64,000 nucleotides of DNA, taken from the NCBI RefSeq assembly GCF_048771995.1, contig NC_133027.1, positions 13,574,001-13,638,000 of the forward strand, in the 5' to 3' direction. This DNA is from Taeniopygia guttata (Eukaryota > Chordata > Aves > Passeriformes > Estrildidae). A program made the position numbers and the translations under genes. The notes beneath the pieces are model-generated. The model ran no database searches and was not told the DNA's origin. It saw only the letters and a list, made by a program, of their open reading frames with translations. Every line of letters begins with the position of its first letter. Position 1 is the stretch's first letter. Of this stretch, positions 54,279 through 64,000 are shown piece after piece.

Positions 54279-54403
54279 GTTTTTGGCACAAAGTGCTCCT
54301 CGCTGTTCGAAGCATGCTATCAGCTAAACCAGTTCTGGATGCAGTGCAAGCTTTGGCAGCAGAAGAAATGCTTGAGTACTCTCTGAAGATTGAAGGCGAT
54401 GAG
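54279..54403 (+). other. Candidate 125-nt 5'-UTR exon carrying a 30-codon upstream frame
   Basis: A CTCAG acceptor with a poor pyrimidine tract and a good GAG/GTAAGA donor enclose 125 bases of balanced composition about 1.8 kb before coding exon A. From an ATG at 54,314 one frame is open through the donor in phase 0 and looks protein-like (begins MLSAKPVLDA, then an acidic, helix-prone stretch ending KIEGDE). Joined to coding exon A it would add only five codons and stop at 56,213-56,215; joined to exon B it is also out of frame with MGNLLKVLT. It therefore cannot be an N-terminal extension of CYRI as read here. Alternatives are a chance frame or an exon of an unrecognised transcript. Confidence 0.35.
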
Positions 54404-56197
54404 GTAAGATATGGCTTAAAAAGAGTTGAAAGTGAAGAATCCAAGCTGAGTCAGTCATGTCGATTGTGATAGTATTACATAATGTAATTTTTTTTCAAGA
54501 TTACGAAAAGAAAAATAGGTGTGTGTACTTTATCATGTTTCTCCTAGCTGATGCTGATAAAATGTATTATACCAGTGTGCTGAAAATATTAATAATTGAA
54601 CATATAAGTTTTGACACTGTATAAAATCTATTTTGCTCTGTTTGCATGTTTTTCCCCTTTCTAGGCTAATCAGAAAGTCAAACTCAGTTTATAAGGTGCT
54701 GATCTTGTTCTGAAAGTTAAAGTTTAAATATTTTTCTGCATGTAACTTTATGAATAATGTTTCTTTGTGTTTCAATTTTGTATATGCAAGATGTTGCTAA
54801 TTACGAAGGGCTTGACAGTCTGCTCACTGGATTTGTTCTGGAGAGGAAACTTTGAAGAAGTATTTAATGCAAAACAAAGCCATTTATTTAACAAAAGCCT
54901 GGCTTACATGAAATTGCATGTTCTGAACAGACTATTGATTAAATTTATCTAATTTTATGGTGTGGCTGTGGCTACTTTGAAATCTACAAGCCTCACATTA
55001 CTTTCCTAGGTTTTCCTGATGTAGAAATACATCCTTTATATGCACATAGAAATTAGGGTTGATGATACTTTTCCTACTGTAATGCATGTGGGAAAACTTG
55101 AAAAAAGCTTTGTCTCTTCATGTGGAGTATCGGCCATGTACATGCTTAGAATAATTTTTGTGGTCTGATTTCTTAAGTGGGAAAAGAGTTAAACTGAATC
55201 ACAGATGAACATCAGATGTGATCCCCAAGAGCCGTGGTTTAGAGTAATGAGAATATTTCTCTTTGAGGCAAAAATCAGTTTTCAATCTGTGTTTTAAATC
55301 TAAAATTACATTTTTCTACATCCCTCCAGGCAGATCTCTTTATCCTGATACGTGCTTTTCATGGTTTGACTTTTCTGTCTTCTGAGAAAAAGTTTTAAGT
55401 TCGACCAAGAAAGCTCTACTTCTACACAGTATTAGAATAATTTACCTTCCTAAAGACTACACTGGCAAAAAACCTTTTTTCAAATCTCTTTCCTTTTTAT
55501 CTTCTGTAGAGACTTGCTTTTTTGAGAACTGGTCACTTTTGCTTTTGGGACTTGTTCATAACTTGAAATGCAGAAAATTCCAAGATGATAAAAGATTGGA
55601 ATAACTGATAAAAAATAGGATTCCAACCTCCCCTTTTTATTCTTTCTCTTTTTTTTTTTAATGCATATATACACTTTTAAAAGCTAAAAAGCTTTTTAGC
55701 TCTCCTTTCTGATAGAATTTTATAGAATCTTATTATAAGTCTTACTGACTAGAAACAACTATATTTTTTCCTTTGTAGTGAGTTATTTTCTTAAAATGAC
55801 ATGGATTTTTTCTGAAGATCTAAGACAAGTGTTAAGATGTCAGTTTTTAATTGGAAACGGTATTAGGTAATCTGGAGTCCAGCAATTTAGAGAATTAACA
55901 AATAGAGATACAGTTCTGAGTTTATTTCTCTTGCTAAGTGAATAAATTCATAAATATCTGTTTATACACTGGGATGTTGTCCTGATGTTTAAATTCCAAT
56001 TTTTTGAACAGAATTATTTCTGTGTTTATCGGAAGTCTTCCTTTCTGCATAAATGTCACAGAATTGACCATCAAATATTTCTCATGGTCCAGAACTTACC
56101 AAAATGTTGACTATATGATGCAGACTGTGTCAAGCTCTTAGCTGTAGTATTCTCAATTTATGTGTATAACTGTTTATGATTTTGTTGCATTTACTAG
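54404..56197 (+). other. Intron before the first coding exon
   Basis: AT-rich unique sequence leading to the TTTACTAG acceptor of coding exon A. No repeats or further exons recognised. Confidence 0.5.
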
Positions 56198-56277
56198 GTT
56201 TGCTGGGATGGGTAATCTTCTTAAGGTCCTTACCAGGGAAATTGAAAACTATCCACATTTTTTCCTGGATTTTGAAA
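56198..56277 (+). CDS. CYRIA: CYRIA first coding exon, version A (CYRIA-type N-terminus)
   Basis: This 80-nt exon has a TAG acceptor just before 56,198 and a GTAAGT-type donor at 56,278. Ten noncoding bases precede the ATG at 56,208, which has G at -3 and G at +4, a good start context. It encodes 23 residues, MGNLLKVLT followed by [14 protein letters not shown], then one base of the next codon (phase 1). This equals the CYRIA/FAM49A N-terminus as I remember it. Gly2 after the initiator Met fits N-myristoylation, which is reported for the CYRI-B paralog and would place the protein on membranes near Rac1. The exon is followed after only 187 bp by a second, homologous start exon. Stop-free length alone would not identify it; the match to a conserved family start does. 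Confidence 0.93.
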
Positions 56278-56464
56278 GTAAGTTCAAACAATTACAAGGC
56301 AATGACAAAATCTTTTCCTTGACTTAGCAGCAAACTGAGGAAAACTTTTAAAATCTGATTGCTTAAAGTGTGTATTTTCCAGCACAACCAATCTGTCCAA
56401 TTCCTTGTCTCTAAAATAATTTGTTCACTCAGGACTCCTTTTCTCTTCCTTTTCTATTTTTCAG
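56278..56464 (+). other. CYRIA: 187-bp spacer intron between the two alternative start exons
   Basis: Runs from the GTAAGT donor of version A to the TTTTTCAG acceptor of version B. It is long enough for ordinary splicing (no steric block), so choice between the exons must come from regulation or from removal of double-inclusion transcripts. A pyrimidine-rich stretch (CCTTTTCTCTTCCTTTTC) lies just upstream of the B acceptor and could be a PTB-type control site. Confidence 0.7.
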
Positions 56465-56544
56465 GAACCAAATGGGAAATCTTTTAAAAGTTCTCACTTG
56501 CACAGAGCTTGATCAGGGGCCAAATTTTTTCCTTGACTTTGAAA
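56465..56544 (+). CDS. CYRIA: CYRIA first coding exon, version B (CYRIB-like N-terminus), alternative to version A
   Basis: This 80-nt exon has a TTTTTCAG acceptor ending at 56,464 and a GTGAGC donor at 56,545. The ATG is at 56,472 after seven noncoding bases; its context is weaker (C at -3, G at +4). It encodes 24 residues, MGNLLKVLT followed by [15 protein letters not shown], and ends in phase 1 exactly as version A does, so either could join the same downstream exon. The sequence is close to the CYRIB/FAM49B start ([15 protein letters not shown] from memory), with D and E swapped at two places. Synonymous differences from version A across the shared MGNLLKVLT and FFLDFE codons show an old duplication still under coding constraint, not a recent copy. 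It could also be the main exon if the locus is CYRIB. Confidence 0.9.
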
Positions 56545-59500
56545 GTGAGCAAAGCTTCTTGCCTGGCTTGCCTTCTTTGCTTATTATTTCCTAATAAACT
56601 GCATGTGCTTATGCATCATAAAGCAATTCAAAAGGGATTTGCAAACAAATCAAATTACACTTCAGTAGAATATTACTTTCTGATATTTATAAAACCATAC
56701 AAAATTACTTCATTCTGAGCAGAGAAAAGGGCAGAGAAGTAGATATGCAAGTAAAACCCTATCTTGAATTAAATTCAAAACATTTCTGAGCCATTGTTAA
56801 ACTTACATATGAATTAACTCAACCTCAGCTTTCTTTAACAAATCAGGGTTGAAAAAAAAATTATGATTCTTCCTTGAATCATGTTGAAAATAAAAAGCTG
56901 AAAAAAAAAGTAGTGGAGGTGAAAGTATTTTTGCTTGGTCTGGTGATGATTTAGCTGGGTTTATAGTCTAAAAAGTAGTGAAATGGTCAAAGTAGTGCTT
57001 GATTGCATCTCTCTAAATTGCATGGTTATCAGTTGCAGAACAGTGTTTCCTATTTTCAGTTTTCTTGTCACATGTATGTTTGATCCAAAGCAGTTTTCAC
57101 TTTTGCTGAATACAGTTTCCCTGCATCTACTTCTAGACACTATCACCAAATCCTTTAATATTGTTTTAATGTCTTCACTACATATGTGAAATGTTTTATT
57201 TGAAACACTAACAGTGTGTGATGTTTTCTCTCTTAATACCTCTGTTTTAAAAAAAAAAAGACCAAAAGCTAACCAAAAAGTTTTGAGAAAATCTAGTGGT
57301 TTTAAAATATTTTCCTTTTGTAGCATGGTTTAAAAGAGCATTTCAGATTATTAGACGCATATTTTGTCATCTTGAAATAATTTTATTCTTTAATAATTTA
57401 TTTATTAATTATTTTCTGAAAGAAGTAACTGACATGTTACGAGTGTGTATGTCTGTGTACATTCAGAAGCACTGCTTTAAAAAGTAATTTAAATCTGATT
57501 AAATTGTTCAAACATGCATTCTTAGATGAGAGCTAGAATGGATGACTGGAACTGTGCACATACCTTAATTTTCTCATCTAGAGCTTAATTACCTAATAAT
57601 GAAAAACCAGTTTTAAAATATGAAAGAAAGGTTATTTGGTTAGTTTGGGTTTAGGAGGAGCCATATATCTATCCTTTCTTCTCTGTCTATGTGATTTGAA
57701 AACTGTGTTGTCATCCCAGGATTTCAAACCTCTATCCAAACCACCACTTAATTTTTTTCTACCAAACTTTTGAGGGCCTTGGCAGTGCTCTGTGGCTTTG
57801 CCAGATTATTGTGAAAGCTTTCAGCTGCTCTGAGCTTACAGGTTTAATCAGCCCCATTGTGTCCTTGTTGGCAAGAAAGTGTTCCTGACCCAGGCTGCAG
57901 GCTTGGCAGGAAACAGGTGCTCTGGCAGTGGGGAGCCTTGGTGAGAGGGGGAAATACCGAATTTGTTGCCTTGGCAGTGAAGGTTGTTTTTCTGTCCAAA
58001 AGCACGTGGCCAAGAACTGAACTAAGTACCCTCTCCCATAGGAGGTGCCAGTGGTTAGGGCACACTAGTCAGGCACACCTACCTGGAGAGGAACAAAACT
58101 GTCTTCTTCAAATCTTAGAGAATTTTGTGCTTGTAAGTGAAAATTTAAGTTTTTTCTCATGAAATACAGTCCCAGAGGTTTTTAGTGGCACAAAATCTGT
58201 ATTGGCTCAAAGGATGTGGCTAAAAATTTTAAAGGGCTATGGTTTTGTGCTTCGGTCTCCTGTAGCTGACCATCATACAGTGGAAAGGGACACTCTGAGT
58301 GAGTGGACATGGGTCAGAGTCTGGTGTGGGCTGGACTTGTGGCTTTCTGTGGCCTGAGCTGTCAGTTCGAGCTCATGGGCGAACATGGTCACTGCTTTTG
58401 GGCATTCAGAGAGTGACAGGTGTGCTGAGCTGATGTGTTTGCTGTATTCATTGTTTGCATCAGCATCTTGCTTTTTATTTTCTGTGGGCTTTTTCATTAT
58501 CTGGCTACAAAAAAAGCAAAAGGAAAAAAAAGTGTTTGACGTCATCTCTTTTCCCCTACTTTCATGCAGGTGTCCACATTGTCAGTTGCAATTCTTTTTG
58601 ACACCTAACATTATTCTTCAATTCAAACTGGAAACTCAGTTTTGTAACTCCATGGTCATACTTGAAAAAACTTGAATCCAGCATTAATTTCAATTAATGC
58701 TGTATAGCAAAAGTAGTTCTGTTTGCTCCCCAGTAAATGTTTGACTTGGGCAGTTATGCTGGGTCTGTGTGGAGAATAACATTCTCCATGCAGGTGGAAG
58801 GGTCTTTTCTTTAAAGAGGTGTTGCAGACTTAATGCATTCAGCCAAATTACTCCTTTTTAAGGTCTGCTGAAAGGTTTAAATAGAAAAAAATTCATCCTT
58901 ATTAGAAAATACACCATTTTGCTGTTTTACACTTGAATCTTGATGGGAGTATTTTTAATCAAGCTGCTACCTTTTGGTTTGATTATATATCATTTACTTT
59001 ACCTTAATTCCTTCTTAGCGCTCTGCTTGAAAATAATGTTAGGAAAAGCAAATCTTGAGAGTGGCAAGTCTTGAGAGTCTGTAGATTTCAGGATTTCACA
59101 AGAAATTCTCTTGAAATGGATTTGTCAGTTTTGTCAGTTCAAGAACTGTTCAGTTGTTGAATGTTGACCTTATTTCAATTAGTTGCAGATCAGTTAATTC
59201 TGGGTAATTGAGCTCTATCTGTACCATCTTAAAATTGCTCTTTTTTGCAGAAAATCTATTGTCAAACCACTGCTGCCTTTTTCAGGCAAAGTAAACAAAT
59301 AATTCCACATGAATTCTTGGAAATAATTTGAAAGAGGCAACAATTTAACTTGAAGCTAAAAGACTAAAGCTTATAGATTATTCAGAGATGTCCTTAAGTG
59401 GCACCCACCCATCCTCTCCTCAAAATCTTTTTATCTGTTTCTAACCTTAATGTGAGCAGAGTAGATTCATTTTTTTTTAATGTTAGCTAGGTGGATTTCA

Positions 59501-62500
59501 CTTGATCCTAGTTAATCTCTCTCATCCCCTCCAAGAATCTTATTTTCTAGGATTTCCCCACATCCCCAGACAGATTCATGAAATTTTCAGTTATTATTCA
59601 TGCACAATTAAAAGGGTCTATTATTAGAACATGTCTGGCAGCAGAGCAACTGCCCACTTTTCACATAATAGGTCATTAATTAATACCCTTGCTGCACAGG
59701 CAGCAAGGCTGGGGGTATAATTTGCACCCAGCCTGTGGGAGTTGCACTCCATTCCTGAGCTGTGGAGTGCCCTGAGCCAGAAACTGCAGCTCGGTCAGAG
59801 AGGAGCTGTGTGTGTATTCCCTGTCCACCACAGAGCTGAAACTGGGCATTGATCTCCCTGGCACAGCATCCTGCCTGGAGCCAGTATTAACAATTTTGTG
59901 ATCTTCACTTTATTCTAGTAGCTTAGAAAGAATGAAGTTAAAAAATCCCGTGTAGGGTACTCTTTCTATCCAGTACTGGGGATTCATTATTGTATGGAGT
60001 GTAGCAGGTTCTGGTACCCTCTAAAGTGCATTACTCACTGTAATTAAAATGCCTTTGCTCATTTCTGAGCTTTTGTTTTAATTTTGTCCCAGATTGGCAT
60101 GGAAAAAAATCATTGTCATGGTGACAAATCTGAAATAGGACTTTAGCATTATGCAGTTAAATATTTGTACTGCTTTCTAACTTGCTGGCTGAGGTTATTT
60201 GCCATGTTCAGCAGTGGGCATTACTAGAAAAGCTGAAAGTAGAACCCATGAAAGCTCTTGTTTAACTCACTTTCTTTTGCTATGCTGTGAAGGTCACAAG
60301 GGCATGGTATTTTTATGTTTCTACATGCACTAAAATGGAAGAGCTAACCAGCCTCAGTTAACCGCCTAACGCTTAACCACCTAAGGGTTGAATAAAGTTC
60401 TCAGCTTTTGGTCTCCATTTCAGATTCAGAAAGGGTGTGTGAGTTGGAAGTTCTTCTTGTAGTCCTGTTCTTAGTACTCTTCATAGTACTGTTCTTTATT
60501 CATTAAAATTAATTACTGAGGTGTTTTTGCACTTCATTTAGCATTGGTAAAGGCACCATATCCTTTCTGTATTTAATCTTATCCTATGAATACTAATGTT
60601 TTACCTACCTAGAAGTTTCTGTATTTGTTTCTAATGCACATTTGGTGAAGGATGAGGTAGATACCTCACACTGCTAGGAGAATTTTCTGAAACAAATGAC
60701 AAGTATTTTGCTAAGAAAATAATGACGACCCCACTTTCACGCCCCACCATTCACCTGAAATCCTTAATGCATCCGCAAATGAGCTGTAGTGGGTCCAGGT
60801 TTCCTCTTGTTCTTTGTGAAGTCTGAATTTGTATCCCAAACATGGCATAGGCCATGTGTAAATGTGAAAGAGAGCATGTGTTCATGAAATGGATGAAGTA
60901 CCATGGTCTGGTTATTTCAGATGGAGCCAGAGGGAGTGTATTTCTTTCGAGAGCTAAAATTTTCACATTTTGCTGAATGTGAAATGTGTATGGGAGATCC
61001 AAGCCTCATCTGACTCTTGCATTAATTTGAAACAGGATTCATGTAGTTGTTTGGTTTAGGGTTCACATTAGAAACATTTGTCCAAAGGGAAGTGAAAGGA
61101 TTCTCTATTTTGTCTTATTAAAGACAGAATACTCTGATTGCTAATCATGAGCATTCTGAAATATCAGCCTTGAAATGCAGTGAGTCTGGGCATTATGGTA
61201 ACTTGTTACTGAGCGGGCTTGCATTCACCATGGGCTGGCCAGTGGAAGTGGTTTCATTTATAAATGGGCTCAGGTTCCTGAAGCACGTGCTGGTTCTCTG
61301 GTGGTGTGGGGATAAGACATGGGCACAGCCAGCCACTGATTGCACACCATGGTTCAGGACTTGCATTTAATTCAGAGCAGAGAAACAAGCTTTGGTTTCG
61401 TTGAAATAGCAGGCCAGCTCTAAAAGTCAAAATCTGTCATGAAGAAGTCTCGATTCCTTTCAGTTGTTGCTGCTATTATTATTATTGTTGTTGACAGTAA
61501 GGTGAAATTGTTTTCAAAGTGATCCATTTCAGTCATTTTAGCTGACCATTTTTGGCAGGATCTTCTTGTAAAATCCCTTTTGAAAAATGGCCATGGTCTT
61601 ATCAGAACATCTGTTTGCATAACTTCTATTTCATAAATAAATGCATGGTTTTTTTTTTAAGAAAAGAAGCCTGAATCATTCTCCCTATTTTTCTTTTTGA
61701 GCTAAATGCTTCCAACGTAAATACAAAACATTTCTGCAAGTGCAACCTAAGCCTGCTGCTCTGAAGCCTTTGTAGCCCTCTTCCTCTCCCTTCCCTTTTT
61801 TTCCCTCTTCCACACACCTACCTGCCTTTTGCTCCTACTCTTGTCTCCAGGTGCTGGGATACTACAGAAAGCTCAATGAGTTTCAAATATTCCTCCTTCC
61901 ACCAACTTCCAAAAGATAAATTGGGAACTTCTGAAAAAGACTTACAATAAAGGGTGTTACTAAAGGCCTTTTTGAAGTCCGAAAGTGCTGGGCAGTGTAT
62001 AGCATTTAGCACTAGTACTTTTAAAACAAATAAATTGTAAAAATCAACATAGAAGTACCTTGTTAACCAACAAGGTTAAACAAGATGCTTCAGGTGACCT
62101 GCACATGCAAATTTTACATTAATGAACTGCACTAACAAGTTATTTATTCTCTTTTGTGTTAGTATTCACTGAAATGTTATTTTTATTATCTTGACTAATA
62201 AAATATAGATAATGATTTTTATGTGACTCCCACCTTCCCCTGCTCTGTTGTTCTGTGGTATGTAACTATTTCTCAGGGTCACTGCTTTCCTCGTTAATGT
62301 CAGAAGAGTTTTCTGTTTTGCTTGTTTATCACAAGATGGCAAACCCTGGGATTTCTTGCAGCTTGAGGAAAAAAACAGTCTGGAACACTGTAAATTTAAA
62401 GTGTCTGATGGGTCAGTTCCACAGCCATGTCCCAGATGGGATTTTCCTGTGGGGAGTTTTTCCCTTTGGTGCTCCTTTCCCTCACTTTTTGAAGGATAGT

Positions 62501-64000
62501 GAAATTTTTAAGTTACATGAAATATTTTGGTTATAAAATCCAGCTAAGTAAGCCCAGTTTATATTTATTTTCATTTTTTAAATAAGAGAAAGGAAAACTT
62601 CCAGAAAAAAAAGGAAAGTCCAATCAGTATTATGTACCCAGTCTCAATGGAACTCATGGTGCCATAGGAATATGGGAAGAGTTTTAAGTATGAGTTGCTT
62701 TGAAGCTACAGACGTGTAAATCTCATTTACTTTTGTGTCCTGTTTGTGCAAGGTCCATAAGTAACTTCATACATTTAAACAAATTATCCTAACCTGAAAC
62801 ATCATGGAGAGAATGCCTGTTTTCCATATACTCCAGTGTGAACCAATTTGTTCCTAATGGGGACTGTGTAAATTAATCCCATACTGATACATGGGTAGAA
62901 AACTCTATCACTTTTCTTAACGAGATTGAGACGACTAAATAGAATAAGTGTTTTTAATATTTCTTGTCTATTAATGTAGGGATGAGTACAGTAGCTCATC
63001 CTAATTGATGAGTTTTGAACTGAAGTTACCTTACTGCTTTAAATTCAAGGAAATAATCTTTAAGTTCTAAGATTCAATGTCAAGGTAATTTTTTCTTTCA
63101 TAAAAATTAACATTCTATCTTTACGAGCTAATACAAATCTAAGGGAAGAAATAGTTGTGTCTCTGTAGAGATGTCATTGTTCCTTCATATATTGACTGCA
63201 ATCCCATATGTAGGTCATCCAATCTTTGGTCAATGCCTGTCATCTTTATGTTTTAAAGCAAAAGAAGACAGAAGATCTCTACCTTGTCAAATGTGTCAGT
63301 GTTCTGGGGATAACATCACTCCCTGGTGTCACACTGCTGTGTAAATCCCATAGGAGGAGATTTGAATAGGAGAATTGATCTACTTTCAAATGTCATTTCT
63401 CTCAACAGTAAAGGTCTACAGGTCACTCATATCCTGAAAACTGATAAATGGCAGAGCTGGATTTATTTTAGTGGCAGGAATGATCCCTGACATACATAAG
63501 AAAAAACTTATTTTAATAGTACTGTGTCTGTTTTACAAAAGGAGAAATAAATTGCCCTGGTTAAGGAAGCCTGGAGGAAAGTCAAAGTGGAGCAATATCC
63601 CACTGCTCCATCCATTGAATGGCCTGATTTTATCCCCAAGCTGCAAGAAAAGTGAGCAATTCTTTGTAATTTAGCCATGGAGCTCGTGAAAGAGAGGAAC
63701 TGATGCATTATCCTATTTTCTAATAACATTGCTTTATGATACTGCTGCTCTTTAAAATGTTGCATTATGAGAAGAGGCATTATGAGCCAGAGCATACAAA
63801 AACTACTGTTTTTCCTTTCTTGCTATTAAAAAGCGGAAGATTGGATCTTAGCAGAATGGCAGTATAATTGTATATTTGGAAAAAAAACTAGTTTAGAATG
63901 GTTACACATAGTCAAGCTGGATATGGTATTGTTAAGTAGAACTGAGTAATCTTGCCACTTGTACTTCAGCTTCCTTTTGACTTTGTTCATTTTGCTTTTC
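56545..64000 (+). other. CYRIA: Intron after the first coding exons, open at the right edge
   Basis: Begins at the GTGAGC donor of exon B. The next CYRI exon, expected to begin by completing an Asn codon and encode AQPTE, was looked for on the plus strand and not found, so the intron is at least 7.4 kb. GC-richer patches at about 57,760-58,080 and 59,680-59,880 have no recognised identity. Confidence 0.6.

Larger units (their letters stand above)
20250..64000 (+). other. CYRIA: CYRI/FAM49 family gene, 5' portion (most likely CYRIA/FAM49A); continues past the right edge
   Basis: The locus is identified by two start-codon exons near 56.2-56.5 kb whose products match the N-termini of the CYRI proteins. 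From family knowledge, CYRI proteins are about 320-residue cytosolic and membrane-associated proteins with a DUF1394 Rac1-binding domain. They bind GTP-Rac1 and oppose Scar/WAVE-driven actin branching. Only the first 23 or 24 residues are encoded here; the exon that should begin NAQPTE was searched for up to 64,000 and not seen. The promoter is placed at the CpG island near 20 kb, giving about 36 kb of 5' noncoding exons and introns before the first coding exon. CYRIA is preferred over CYRIB because the upstream coding exon matches CYRIA exactly as I recall it, and the downstream one differs from recalled CYRIB at two D/E positions. The gene start is approximate. Confidence 0.75.

Noticed and set aside
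56198-56544. Reading exon B as a decayed pseudo-exon
   Set aside because: Its acceptor, start, full 24-residue frame, phase and donor are all intact, and the differences from exon A in the shared codons are mostly synonymous, which indicates use.
56545-64000. Search for the next CYRI exon (expected to encode NAQPTE)
   Set aside because: No matching sequence with splice sites was found by eye; it probably lies beyond the window.

Overview
The window looks like bird nuclear DNA, probably from a songbird. It is AT-rich and gene-poor, it carries several truncated CR1 LINEs (the characteristic avian repeat), and it has one retroviral solo LTR of a type I associate with passerines. The songbird assignment is inference; the avian assignment is firmer.

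Layout. Positions 1 to about 19,860 are intergenic, with no convincing gene. This part holds CR1 fragments at about 1.5 kb and 11.7-12.1 kb, several A-rich tracts, and a 308-bp perfect TCTCC pentanucleotide microsatellite at 16,461-16,768. A CpG island at 19,870-21,020 marks a plus-strand promoter and probable noncoding first exon with a donor at 20,366/20,367. The rest of the window, to its right edge, is the 5' part of one gene made of very long introns.

The gene is a CYRI/FAM49 family member, most likely CYRIA (FAM49A). It is recognised from two tandem, alternative first coding exons at 56,198-56,277 and 56,465-56,544. Both start with MGNLLKVLT and end with FFLDFE in the same splice phase. 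The upstream copy carries the N-terminus known from CYRIA ([14 protein letters not shown]). The downstream copy carries one that closely resembles the paralog CYRIB ([15 protein letters not shown]). CYRI proteins bind active Rac1 and restrain the Scar/WAVE complex at the leading edge. The next coding exon was not found and should lie beyond 64,000. Two further candidate 5'-UTR exons lie at 36,006-36,056 and 54,279-54,403.

Intron contents: an antisense solo LTR (30.8-31.9 kb), a CR1 fragment at 43.4 kb, and a CR1 (45.5 kb) whose end has expanded into a roughly 17-copy GC-rich minisatellite. The minisatellite abuts a small second CpG-rich patch at 46.1-46.3 kb holding two same-strand CTCF-like motifs. 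A nested CR1-in-CR1 composite lies at 50.7-51.9 kb. No RNA genes, CRISPR arrays or intact mobile-element genes were seen.

The main item of interest is the tandem CYRIA-type/CYRIB-type start-exon pair. Both exons are exactly 80 nt, so including both breaks the frame. Upstream reading frames end at or just beyond the start codon, depending on which exon is chosen.
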